Assembly (NCBI GenBank): GCA_025766275.1
Contig: JAFKAC010000033.1
Span: 616,296-680,295 of the forward strand
Direction of reading: 5' to 3'
DNA length: 64,000 nt
DNA from: Lactarius indigo
Taxonomy: Eukaryota > Basidiomycota > Agaricomycetes > Russulales > Russulaceae
The position numbers and the translations under genes are program-made. Of this stretch, positions 44,215 to 54,625 are shown in pieces. The first letter of the stretch is position 1. Every line of letters begins with the position of its first letter. The notes beneath the pieces were generated by a model that made no database searches, had not been told where the DNA came from, and was given only the letters and a program-made list of their open reading frames with translations.

Positions 44215-46484
44215 CTAACCCACGTACTCATCGTCCGAGTCCGAGTCCTCGATCATCGCCGCACTCTTCACCTTGACACCGTCCGGGCTTTTGAGCGCGT
44301 CCGCCGACCCGCTGCGCACGACCTTCCGCCGCTTGCGAGGACGCATAAGTTGGGAGTGCGCGTCTTCCACCTCCACCTGCGCGGCGCGCTTGCGAATACG
44401 TCCCTGTGGGCGCGTGGCACCGCGGAGCTCGTGCCATACACGCGCCTCGTACGCGGCGGCGGCACGGGCGTCGACTCCGTCGACGAGTGCCTCTGCGGCC
44501 AACTCGACCTCGAGCGCCTCGTCGTCCGTCTCGTCTGGCATGAGGTCATCCGCGTCCTCCTGCTCCGAGTTCTCGTTGTACTGCACGGCCGCTGGGCGCC
44601 TGCGCACGCCATCCGAGATCGCGCCGAGCGGGTCCGGAATCGTGCCGGGCGCGTAGATGCCGAAAGGGTGAGCTGGCGCGACGAGGTCGGGAGCGTAAAT
44701 GAATGGGGCGTAGGTCTCGCGGTGTCGTGAATACTGCGGCCATGCGCTGTTAGCGGTACCTCCGTGCTGTCCGACCTCTTCGTCGTCCTCGTCGGTCCAA
44801 ATACCCTCGTTCACGCTTTGACCACTACTGTCTTCCTCCTCATCACTGGCTGCAGCATTGCCCCTCTTCCGACCCTGCATGAGCAGCGCCAGTGGCACGT
44901 CCTCCTCGCTTTCCTCCTCGCCTTCCGAGAATCGCGCCAGCAGCTCATCGAAATGCGTGTATTTGTTCAGGCACGCACCGCGGATCTGCAGCGCGCGACG
45001 TACGTGCGGTGGGCGAACTACGCGCTTGCCCAGGCGCCACATCTTCATATGCCCGCGCCTGGAAAAGTCGAGCTCGCGCAGAGCGAGGGCACGCCGTACG
45101 ATGTCACGCGTGAAGCGCACGACGAGTGTGTGCAGCACCTGGATCGTTCCCGCCGAGATGAACTCGGTGACGCCTTTAGGTCGCAAGGGATCGAGGCGGG
45201 GATACAGCCTGCGGCCATCAAGACCCGCCAAATACGAAGGGGGGAAGGGGGTGAGACGCACCGCATGAAGCGCCACAGCGCACCGAGACGGAATAGGCCC
45301 AGGCCATTCTCCCGCATGTACTCTGCGTCGATTCTGAGCTCGTCCAGCTTGCGCTGGACTTTATACGGACGCGTCATGCCATGCGGGTGCCTGCCTCTGC
45401 GCTTCTGTTCCCCATCCTCATCGGGATCGGGCGTAGATGGACGGCGCCGTCTGTTCTTGCTCGTCACACTTGCCTTGCGCCCGGGCTTGAGCCGCATGGG
45501 GTCGAGCTGCGCAACACCACCGCAAGCTTCGGCACGCTTTCGCCGCATGTAGAGACGTTTGTGGGCGCGTCTGCGCGACGCGGGTGAGAGGTTGGACAGG
45601 ACGTCCTCGGAGTCGTCGTCCCTATTACGCGAGGCGAGAGTAGGACGGCGTTCGGAAGTGGGTGGCGACGTAGCGCGAGAAGGAGGTACCGTGGTTGACG
45701 GCCCAGTAACTGGTGGTCCGGGCTGCGTAGCTGGTATACCGTGCTCTTCCGCTCTCCTCTCCTCGTCTACGCGTAGCACCCGATCCAGAGCCTGCAGCGT
45801 GACGCCATCCAACCGCGCGAACGTGTCTTCGCGCGCCCACGAGCTCTCCTGTTCCGCACGCCACCGCTCCAGCTCCTCCCTACGTGCCTGCTGGCCCGCA
45901 CGGTCGCGCGCTGCACCTCTTCCGCCCTCACCCTTCCGCACACGCAAGCCGTTCCGTATCGTACGCTCCGCCTCCGCGCGCGCAGCAGCGCACGTCTCGT
46001 CTGCACGCGAGGGCTCTGTAGCTGCGAGGACCGCGGCGTGCGTGTCCTCGAGCGCGATGAGGGCGGGGGAGACTTCGTGTGCGGCGGGGAGCTGGTCGCG
46101 CGCAATCGCTCCGCGGGATGCTGTGAGCCCCCGTGCGCCGTCGCGTAGCAGACCGAGGTACACCATGACGTCGAGGACAGACTTGGTGCCGATGCTGGAG
46201 GCAATGAGGTCTGGGCGGAAGCGGGAGTGTGTGCTGAGGGCATGGAAGAAGAGGGCCTTCTCTGCGGCAGTCCAGTAGCCTGTTGGCGGGTGATAGGACG
46301 GTGCGTAGGGCGGCTCTGGTAGCTCTGGAGCGCCGGTGAAGTGGTGGCGCGTTGCGGAGATGTGGGTGTGGAGGTGTGAGGTGAGGTAGATGGCCTCTGG
46401 TTGGGGAGGGGTCAACGCCTTGCTCTGTGTCGGTTGCCATTTAGAGTTTTGTTTCGAACGATGAAGAGAGTTTGCTGGAAGCAT
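44215..46484 (-). CDS. RRN5-like RNA polymerase I transcription factor
   Basis: Two exons on minus, 46484-45262 and 45208-44215, giving 738 residues, phase-checked, with a 53 nt intron. Near residue 65 is a SANT/Myb-like block (YWTAAEKALFFHALSTHSRF ... IGTKSVLDVMVYLGLL). Further on is a long basic and acidic linker, then a histone-fold-like helix set spanning the splice (RFMRRLYPR, GVTEFISAGTIQVLHTLVVR, ALALRELDFSRRGHMK). The tail is acidic and nuclear-looking, ending SDSDDEYVG. This order fits Rrn5 of the yeast UAF complex, which binds the rDNA promoter. It is strongly GC-rich, so long shadow frames exist on the other strand. Confidence 0.65.
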
Positions 46485-46554
46485 GCGGAAACGGACGAGT
46501 TGGGTGTGCTGACTGCGCGCCGTTGTCGTTCTACCTTCTCATCGATCACCAGAC
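46485..46554. promoter_or_regulatory. Divergent promoter between RRN5-like and MINDY genes
   Basis: Only 70 bp separates the two opposing ATG codons, so both genes must share this region and probably start transcription inside or very near each other. Confidence 0.5.
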
Positions 46555-48093
46555 ATGCAGTCTCCAGCAGAACTCGAAAGCGCCTTTGATAAACTGACCA
46601 TCTCCCCTGATTCTGAACAGCAACCACCTCAGGCCAATGCTCACCCGCCAACGTCGGATCACGAGCGTCATCACCCCGAGAGCGATGCCGAGACCTCAGA
46701 ACATGACGCTCTGGACATTTGGTATCTCAAGACGATCGAATTTACCTCTCCGTCTGGCATTAGACGCAGCTACAACATCATCACACAGAACTATAACGGG
46801 TGCGTTGTCAGACGTCAGTTGGAGCATCTTGACTAAAGCAAAAAAGGCCGTGTTCATTCATCGCGATATGCAACATATTGATTCTACGCGAACAGATAGA
46901 GATCCTTCCACGCGACCGCAAAAGCGTCTCCTACGAGTTCCTTGCCCAACTCCTCGGAGAGCACATCCTCCTCACTGCGCCAGAGGTGGACGTGTCCGCA
47001 GCACTGTCAATGATGCCCCTTACCACCAGTGAGTCCCAACTGCCCTCAGCGAAAGTCAACAGCTAACCACAGGCTCTCAGAGGGCATGGACCTCAACCCC
47101 GTTTTCACCTCTGCGACCGCCTTTCGTCCCGCGACGACAGGCGGGGAACTCGCGCTCTTTGCCAGCGCAGGCATTACGCTCGTTCATGGCTGGCTCGTCG
47201 ATCCCGCGAGCTCCGAATACGCGGCCGTCTCGCACGCGGGGGACTATGACTCGGCCGTGAATTTGATCGTGGAGGCGGACGTGCTGACTCGCGGGCTGCT
47301 TGTGAGTGGTACCGGAGACGGAGGTGGCGCGGGTCCCAGTGGTCCAAGCATCAACCTGACGGACGAAGAAAAGCGCAAGGTCGAAGACGGTGAGCGCCAC
47401 ATCTCCGTCGAGCCGTGTACCTTTCTAGAATGACCCTCACGCACCAGCCGTCGCAATCCGGACCTTCCTCGACAGCACGCGTTCGCAACTGACGTACCAC
47501 GGTCTCTTCACCCTCGCTTCCCTCCAGCCAGTGTCCAACTCCGAGTCGTCTCCGTCCACCACCGCCTCTGAACCCACCTCGACCTCCATAAAACCACCAC
47601 AACACCCACACCCTGAGCTCTTCGCGCATTTTCGTAACTCGCATCTGGCGGTGCTGTACCGGCACGCTGACGCGCTATACACCCTCGTGACGGACCAAGT
47701 GTTCCTGAACGAGCCGAGCGTGGTTTGGGAGCGCCTCGAGGACGTCGACCAGGGTGCGGCCGTGTTCGTCGACAGTTCCTTTGAGCGTGCCACGCCCGTC
47801 GGTGGCGACTGGGCAGGCTGGACCCCCTCGCCCGAGGCCCCTGGGGTAGTAGATCCTGCAGAGTGCGTATTCTCAGCCCACCATAGGTCACATCGTCGCT
47901 CATATTTAATATGGATAGTCGTGAGCTTGCATTACAGCTGCAGAGCGCAGAGGACGAGCGGGCGCAACGGGCGCTTGCCAAGCGGGAGGAGGAGCGTTTG
48001 GCCCAGAGGAGAAACGAGGCGGGGACGGAGCGTCACCACCAGCCGAAGAGAAAGGAGAAACATAGAAAGGAAAATAATTGTTTGATTATGTAA
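46555..48093 (+). CDS. MINDY-family deubiquitinase
   Basis: Five exons: 46555-46799, 46847-47028, 47063-47389, 47448-47862, 47919-48093, giving 447 residues, phase-checked. The catalytic start ITQNYNGPCSFIAICNILIL holds the Gln and Cys pair (Q-x5-C), formed across intron 1. GMDLNPVF, LVHGWLVDP and SQLTYHGLFTL follow. FAHFRNSHLAVLYRH supplies the likely catalytic His, then LVTDQVFL and VVWERLEDVD. The C-terminal helix DRELALQLQSAEDE resembles the MIU ubiquitin-binding helix of this family. MINDY enzymes trim K48-linked polyubiquitin from the distal end. The start is the ATG preceding an acidic, Pro-rich leader. Confidence 0.88.
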
Positions 48094-48184
48094 TTGATAT
48101 CACGTGGTCGCGGCGGACCTTGATCGCGGCGAATTGTGCAATGGTCATTAGGTGCGCGACAAGGACCGCGACGACGACAAGAAA

Positions 48185-49769
48185 ATGTCTTCAGACTTGG
48201 AAAATGGAGACGAAGATTACATCGAAGACACGGAAGAAATAGACCCGACCGTATTTCATATCTGGGATCCCCTGCAAAAACCAGCAACGTTACAGTACAC
48301 CACGGAGCAGCTGCACAGTGAGCGCGTGTTCGCCGCCGCCTGTGTCGTGGTACTAACTAACGTATGCAGCCATGATACACGAAGGCGACGTCGACCTTGA
48401 CCCGGAATACCAGCGCGGTCGGTACTCTACTGTTTATGCCCTACTCCTTATTGATCTCCACCTTATAGCCGTGGTATGGTCGTCGTCCAAGCAGATGGCC
48501 ATCATAGACTCACTCTTCCATAATTACTATATCCCGCCTGTCGTCTTTGCGATTTCGAAAGACCCGGTAGACGGTGCGGTGACGAGACTGTGCGTCGATG
48601 GAAAGCAGCGTTTGACAAGCATACAAAAGTTCTTCGATGGCCAGGTACGTTGCCCCCTACGCGGCGCGCCATATGAGCCGTCTGACAGCCGGCACAGATA
48701 GCTTGTACGGGTGTCCCCCAAATTTTTACATGATTCGGATATCTTACCCGTGCCTCACCAGATCGTTGTCCACGAACGAAAAAGCAATGGTGGTATACCA
48801 CGTCAACAGCCACACGAGGATCACGCTCCGAGATCCCAGCTTCGCAGAAGAGGGTATTCGCTCAGAAGCTCATCACATGCAGTACGTAGCTTCTACCCTA
48901 TGCAGACGCACCTCACCTCCACCCCCATCCGCGCTCCAAATCCCCCAGTCGAGTACCACCACCTCTCCCCCGCAGCCGAGCGCGAAGTCTTCCAGCGCGT
49001 GCAGCTCGGCATGAGCCTGACCAGTGCCGAGAAGCTGCAGGCGATCTCATCGCCCTGGGCAAACTACGTCACCCATCTCGAGAAGACGCACGTGACGATC
49101 GACGGCGGGCTCGTCGACATGATCGCGTTCGACGACACGCGCGGCCGCGCATTCCAGAACATCGCACAGCTCGTCTACTGCTGCGCGGGGCTCCCCGCCG
49201 CACAGCGCATCCCGTCCGCAGCGAAGCTCGAGAAATGGCTCACTGCGCCCGACGAGCGCCCCAGCGCCGCGTTCCGGGATGCCATGGGCGACGTCCTCGA
49301 CCGCCTATGGGAGCTCGCGCGCAGTTCCGAGCACGACGCGCCTTTCCGCCGCTTCAGGGCGAAAGTATCTCCCGTTGAATTTGTCTTCATCGGTGCGTGA
49401 AATCTTTATTATTTCTCCGTCATCTTGAGAAGAGAGTTGATTTCGTCTCGCCCAGGCGTGCTGCTGTACACGATGCGCCATGGGTATACTGCCGCCGAGC
49501 AGTCCCGTGCGGCGTTCGTCCTGCGGCGCGATATCCGCAAGGCGCACGTCGACGTGCGGTTCAACGCCCGCGTAGCTGCGGACTGCTGGCGCCTCATCGA
49601 CTCGATCGAGAATGGCGAAATCGACATCGAGCCGCCCATGGCGTCTGAGCTACCCTCGAGCACCACGCCTGGCGTGAACCGCAGGAAGCGCAAGTCGTAT
49701 GACTACACTCAGCCGCCTGCGGCGCGCCTGCAACGGACCCGCGGTAAAAAAACAAGGGACGTTTACTAA
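48185..49769 (+). CDS. DUF262 (GmrSD-like) domain protein
   Basis: Seven exons: 48185-48317, 48370-48417, 48469-48644, 48698-48710, 48762-48881, 48949-49392, 49456-49769, giving 415 residues, phase-checked; exon 4 is only 13 nt. An acidic leader is followed by DVDLDPEYQR, QMAIIDSLFHNYYIPPVVFA, and the hallmark CVDGKQRLTSIQKFFDGQ, where DGKQR matches the DGQQR nucleotide-binding motif of the ParB/Srx-fold DUF262 domain. KKQWWYTTS and LSPAAEREVFQRVQLGMSL follow, with a basic C-terminal tail. Bacterial relatives are type IV restriction enzymes; the role of fungal copies is unknown. It starts 91 bp after the MINDY stop, same strand. Confidence 0.82.
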
Positions 49770-50160
49770 GTAGTCACCTACCCACTCGCGTCAGTCGTCC
49801 ATCACCCACCCGCGCCCGCCAGAGACTTCTCTGTGCCGCTCACGTTACCGTGTGCTATGCATACGCAAGTTGCCCACACCGCAGGCACTTCCATGTAACA
49901 GTATGCGCATGCATGGCTGGAGATATACGTACTCTAGTAATTATAGCCTTCTAATCTCTGCGGTCGTGCTGTCGTTGCTATCATACTACAGACATTGCTT
50001 TACGTTACATTGCGACGCTTTGAATTGTATAATGAACATCGTCCATATGTATATGTATATCTAACTCCAACTTGCACTGCGTGGATGTCTTTTTTTCCCT
50101 CTCGTGTGATACAAAGTATAGTCCATGGTAACGAGGTAATCCTAGCCATCATGAAACGGC
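49770..50160. other. Intergenic between convergent genes
   Basis: Holds the 3' ends of the DUF262 gene (plus) and the TBC gene (minus). Nothing else seen. Confidence 0.5.
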
Positions 50161-53100
50161 CTAGCTCAGCGCGCGCAGCGCAGCGACGTGCGCCTCGCGC
50201 TTCTTGACAATGTCGGCGTGGACGATAGTCGCACGAAGGTCGAGTTCGAGCTAAACATAGATAAGCGGCAAACGATCTCTATAACGGCGACGCATACGCA
50301 CCTGGAGGAGCTTGTCTGGCTGCCACATCCGGGTGGGCAGGCTCTCAAGCGCAACGTACACCGCGGGGATCGAGTCGCAGCGCAGCAGCTCCGCCTCGTG
50401 GCTCTTCAGTATGCCGAGCGCGATGCGGAAGAGGACGTCGAGTCCGTCCAAAAGTAGGACGTCCCACACGCGGAACAGCGTCTGCCGAGGAACACACATA
50501 AGTCAGCTGAGCGAGTCGGGAGGAAGCACGTACCTCGACGGGGAGACAGTCCGTGAAGAGTGAGAGGAACCACGAGAAGCATATCGCGGGGAGGTCGATG
50601 CCGAGCTCGGCGAGGTGCGCGGCGAGCTTTGGCATGCCGTCCTGGACAAGGTCGAGCAGCACGAGCGGGCACGCGCGCGAGGGTAGCAGCGTCGGCGAGA
50701 AGAAGCCGTCTGGGAGGATGCGCTCGACGAGCGCAGCAAGCACCCAGAACGCCGCCTCCTCGTCTGCGTGCACCAGCAGCAGCGTGGATGCAACCAAATT
50801 CATTCCCTGACAGTACCCAACCGCGGGATTGCGCCTGCAGTCGTACGCGTCATTTTTTTAAAAAAAAAAAGGCGTGTAGCATGCACAGACATAGACCGCA
50901 CCTGCTATACGCGATGAGCACCCTGCGCAACTTCTGCACGCCGACGCCGTCACCGCCAAAGAACATGTTAAGCGGCATCGTCCTGCCGACGTCCTTGTCG
51001 ATCTCGCGCACGACGCCCCCGCCATCGCTGTCCATGAGCGCAAGCAGCTCCGCGAACTCGCCAGGCTCCTGCATCTCGAGCGCACCGCTCGCCTCAAGCC
51101 ACACCTTGGCACGATACGCCAGCGGCACCCCACCGCGCACGAGCCGTCCAATCTCCCGCCGCTCCTCCCGTCCAGCCGACAAGCCCAGCTGCGCGATCCC
51201 AATTAGCCCGTCGCTGTGCGCCAGCTCGTCCTCAGCCACAGGTCCGTCTAGCCCCAGCAACGCCGCGGCGCCTCCTGCTTTCGCGTTACCGCTGTTGCCC
51301 CCCGCCCCCGCTTCCGCCGCCGGACGGCGTCGAGGATGCAGCCGCGGTCGCATGTGAGCGGGAGCGCCGTCGGGCACGCACAAACGCGTCCCAGTCCTTG
51401 CGCTGCGCCGCCTGTCGCTCGTCGTGGATGGCCGTGAGCTCGCCAAGTAGCCCCCGCAGCACATTCGCGCAAACGTGCCGTGGGGTGTCGGGGCCAACAG
51501 CGAGGATCTCCGTGCTTGCGCTCGCACTCGTCGCCGCAGGTCTAGCCGGCCCTGCGCTCGTGCTAATGGACACCGCGTCGGCGGGGATGCCAGACGCGGT
51601 GCTCGACTGCCTGAGCGCGCTGCGCATGGACGCGCGGGACGGCGGACGTGCAGGAAGCTCGGTCTCGCCTGTGCACGAGCAGGGTTCCTTGACAATCTCT
51701 ATGACGTCCCTGTCAGCCTCGTCGTCGGACCACTCGTCCTCGGTGCGGTCCGCAATCTTGACGCCAGTGAGGCAAGCGGGCGCAGCGCAGCGGCACGTGC
51801 GCGCGCGTACCAGCAGCAGCAGGTCGTACAGCGCCACGTCGTACATGAAGCCGAAGCGGTCGACGAGCGGCTCGCTATCTGCGCGGTGCGTCGGGAGGGG
51901 TGGGAGGGCGAGAGGGCCCACCATGGACGGGCGGAAATCCCGCGCGGTTAGGGGGGTATAAGCGCGCGACAGGTACTCTGTTGGCGGCTTGGACGTGGCG
52001 GGGAAGATGGACTCGAGGGGAACTGACGCGTTTTTGCGCGTTGGTGGCTGAGAGGGGGTAGCGTTGCTCTGGGCGGGTTGGGAAGAGTCGGCTGGGTTGG
52101 TGTTACTCCGCAAACTGCGATCTGCGTGGGCGTTTGGACGTCGTTGCTGTTGTTGGAGGAAGGTACCGAGTAAAGGAGATGCGAATCCCTGCCCAGAGAT
52201 AGAGAACGAAGTCGTAGTCCGCAATTTGGCCTTGACAGTCGGCACATCCTCGGAGCCGCTCAGCGCACGATTGAGCGTCGCTGTCACGTCCACCCCAGAA
52301 TTCTTGACAATGGTTGCCTTGGGGTTGGTGATCTGCTCATGCTCGCGGTCATATTTGCGATCGCGTTTTTCCTTGCTAGGGGCACGGATTTCGACCGCTT
52401 CCTCCCGCGCTCTTTTCACCAGCTCAAAGGCAAGGGAACCAATGAGTGCGCTCGTCCCAAACCCATGCTCAACAAGTACGCTGTTAGAATCCGAAGTCAT
52501 CACGCGTGTGGCGTTGACTATCGCCCGAAGTGCCGAGCCCTGTGGTTGTCTCTCCCCCGCTGCGCGGGTAGAGTGGAGAGAGGGCTCACGAGATGGGATG
52601 ACAGAGTGTTGAAGCTCTGTCGTCAAGCTTGGTGCAGCGGGCGTAGGAAGGGCGAAAGTCGAAGTGACGGGGGAGCTGACAGCCGTGGGGAGCTTCGGTA
52701 CCTCAGCATCGGCTGAAGACTGGGCTGGGGGCGGCGCGTCGGAGACAGAGAGATGACGGCGCCTCTTCCCCGGTGAACCAGGGACCGGATTGAGAATTGA
52801 GAAGCCCAGTGTGCCAAAGACGCTTCGTGATACTTTGCGCCGACCGTGCTTGGTTACTGACGGCGAGGGTGGCGGGACGCCCTCGGGCGGTTCCTGAGGA
52901 AATGGTAGATCCGACTCGGACGCTTCATCCCCGCGAAGGGAGGGGAGAGGTGGGCGTCCGTGTTTAGGTCGAGGCTTAGCCCACCAAGACCCCATCCAGT
53001 CGCCAAACCCAGAGCGGTCTGATTTAGTACTTCCGAGGCTCGGCGCATTCTGGCTGAGTTTGCCGGTAGAATGAATGCTGCTTGCGTCACCGTGATCGGG

Positions 53101-54138
53101 GTCTTGTGACGGGGCATAAGCTTCAAGTTCATCGGGGCTCGTGGTTTGTGTAGAAAGTGAGCCTGGTGGAGGGGTGATGGTAATCTTAGATGCGGTCGGG
53201 GTTTCTGCGCCAGGGCCACGAGGCTCTTCGAATCGAGGGAAGATAACAGCGTCCCCCATCGCTTCAGACAATGTATCGGTGAGGGACTGGGCAATCCATT
53301 CGTCAGGTAGAACTAGTCAGAGCAGCAAGCCACGCACCATGTGGCTCTGGCTCCTCTCGACCTTGTGCATGCCCTCATCGTCATCAGTGAACAGGGACTG
53401 CACCACCCGCCGAGCGATATTCCTGTCCGAGTGCTGCAACTCCTTCATCAACTCGTGGGCGCGCTGTCTGCGAGCGTGCTCCTTCTCCTGAATCACGCGC
53501 AAACTCTCTTCCATTTCTCGCCTGACTTTTGTGAGGTTGTGCACGGCAGACGACAGCACGCGCAATGCGGTGTGGTACGGGTGGCCCGATACGGAAGCGG
53601 GGGACTCGGAGACGCTGATGGCGGAGATGGCGGACTGTATGGCCTCGTCCGAGTAGTCGTGCCACTGCGTCGCGAGGATGCGCGACGCGGCGCCAGGTAG
53701 CAAGCCGTCGATCGTGATGAGGTCAGCGGTACGCGTCGTGTTGTTCACGGCCAGATGGTCCTTTGACGAGCCGACGACGAACATGGGCGCGTGCTCCTGC
53801 GGGTGGTCCCAGACGGTGGGCAAGGGTTGTCGGGTCACCGAGGTGTCGCGGATGCCAGTTGTCGTATGCGCGCGATCTGCCTTGGCGTATGCACGCACAC
53901 TGCCATCCCAGGTCGCGTGTACATGTCTTGAGCCTGCTTGAGCGTCGACGTCTAGTCGCTCTCTGAGCGTGAAATAATGGTGAGCAGAGGCGGCGTTTAT
54001 GGTATCCGCGGAAGGGGCTTCAGGCTCTCGTGGTACGAGGCGAGCACGACGGCCACGAGATGGTGCTTCTTCAGCTAGAAGAGGATGAGAGTGTACAGGT
54101 GTCGACACCTGGGCTATCGACGAAGAGGCAGAGGCCAT
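50161..54138 (-). CDS. TBC-domain Rab GTPase-activating protein
   Basis: Five exons on minus: 54138-53338, 53286-50902, 50834-50534, 50481-50302, 50250-50161; about 1,251 residues if one frameshift is discounted. The N-terminal 900 residues are low-complexity, with coiled stretches. The TBC domain starts at RLVRGGVPLAYRAKVWLEAS, has the arginine finger in IDKDVGRT (IxxDxxR), and the glutamine finger in GYCQGMN, formed by splicing 50901/50835, then LPAICFSWFLSLFTDCLPVE and RVWDVLLLDGLDVLFRIAL. It should stimulate GTP hydrolysis by a Rab protein in membrane traffic. Exon 2 has one base too many in a six-C run (plus strand 51298-51303); splice phases agree only if it is removed. Confidence 0.85.
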
Positions 54139-54260
54139 GGTCTACGGTATCATCTGCTTTGTTGTGCCAATGGTCGGTCGCGTGTCGCTTTCGGAACTCG
54201 GAATGATACCGCGCACGTGGCAACTAGCCACCACTCAACTCTCCGTCCAATCTATCAACC
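54139..54260. promoter_or_regulatory. Divergent promoter between TBC gene and COA6
   Basis: 122 bp between opposing start codons; no room for separate promoters. Confidence 0.5.
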
Positions 54261-54271
54261 ATGGCCTGGTT

Positions 54272-54307
<36 letters not shown>

Positions 54308-54625
54308 GCCAGAAAATAATGCAAATTCATCATTTAGAGAAGACCGTTCAAAGTGCTGGGAAGCGAGAGATGCTTATTTCGCCTGTTTGGACGCTGCAGA
54401 AGTCGTAGTCGCTGGCACGGAGGGCTCAAAGTGCGCGGCGGAGAGGAAAGGCTACGAGCAGAACTGCGCAAAGAGTTGGGTGAGTCTGGATATTAATAAC
54501 CCCCTCGTCGTATCAAACGTGCGGTGTAGATCGACTATTTTAACCAGCGTCGCGTATTGGCCGAGAAGCAAAAGCCTTTGCTCGCCCAAGCAGCAACCCA
54601 GGCAGCTCAGGCAAGAAGACCATAG
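54261..54625 (+). CDS. COA6: Cytochrome c oxidase assembly factor COA6
   Basis: Two exons, 54261-54479 and 54530-54625, giving 104 residues, phase-checked. CWEARDAYFAC (CX9C) and CAAERKGYEQNC (CX10C) are the paired-cysteine helices of the Coa6/Cox12 family, followed by KSWIDYFNQRRVLAEKQK. Such proteins are oxidised in the mitochondrial intermembrane space, and Coa6 helps deliver copper to Cox2. The N-terminus has a run of ten Ser encoded by a perfect AGC microsatellite. Length fits the family apart from this run. Confidence 0.9.
54276..54305 (+). repeat. (AGC)10 microsatellite in COA6
   Basis: Ten AGC codons in a row giving Ser10 near the N-terminus; likely length-variable between strains. 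Confidence 0.9.

Noticed and set aside
44764..46278. Long open frames on the plus strand opposite the RRN5-like gene
   Set aside because: They are GC-driven shadows of a clearly coding minus-strand gene with SANT and histone-fold-like blocks, and show no domain or splice logic.
53287..53337. In-frame TGA near the start of the TBC gene, suggesting two separate genes or a pseudogene
   Set aside because: A 51 nt GT-AG intron with a CTGAC branch-like site removes it and keeps phase, joining both open frames.
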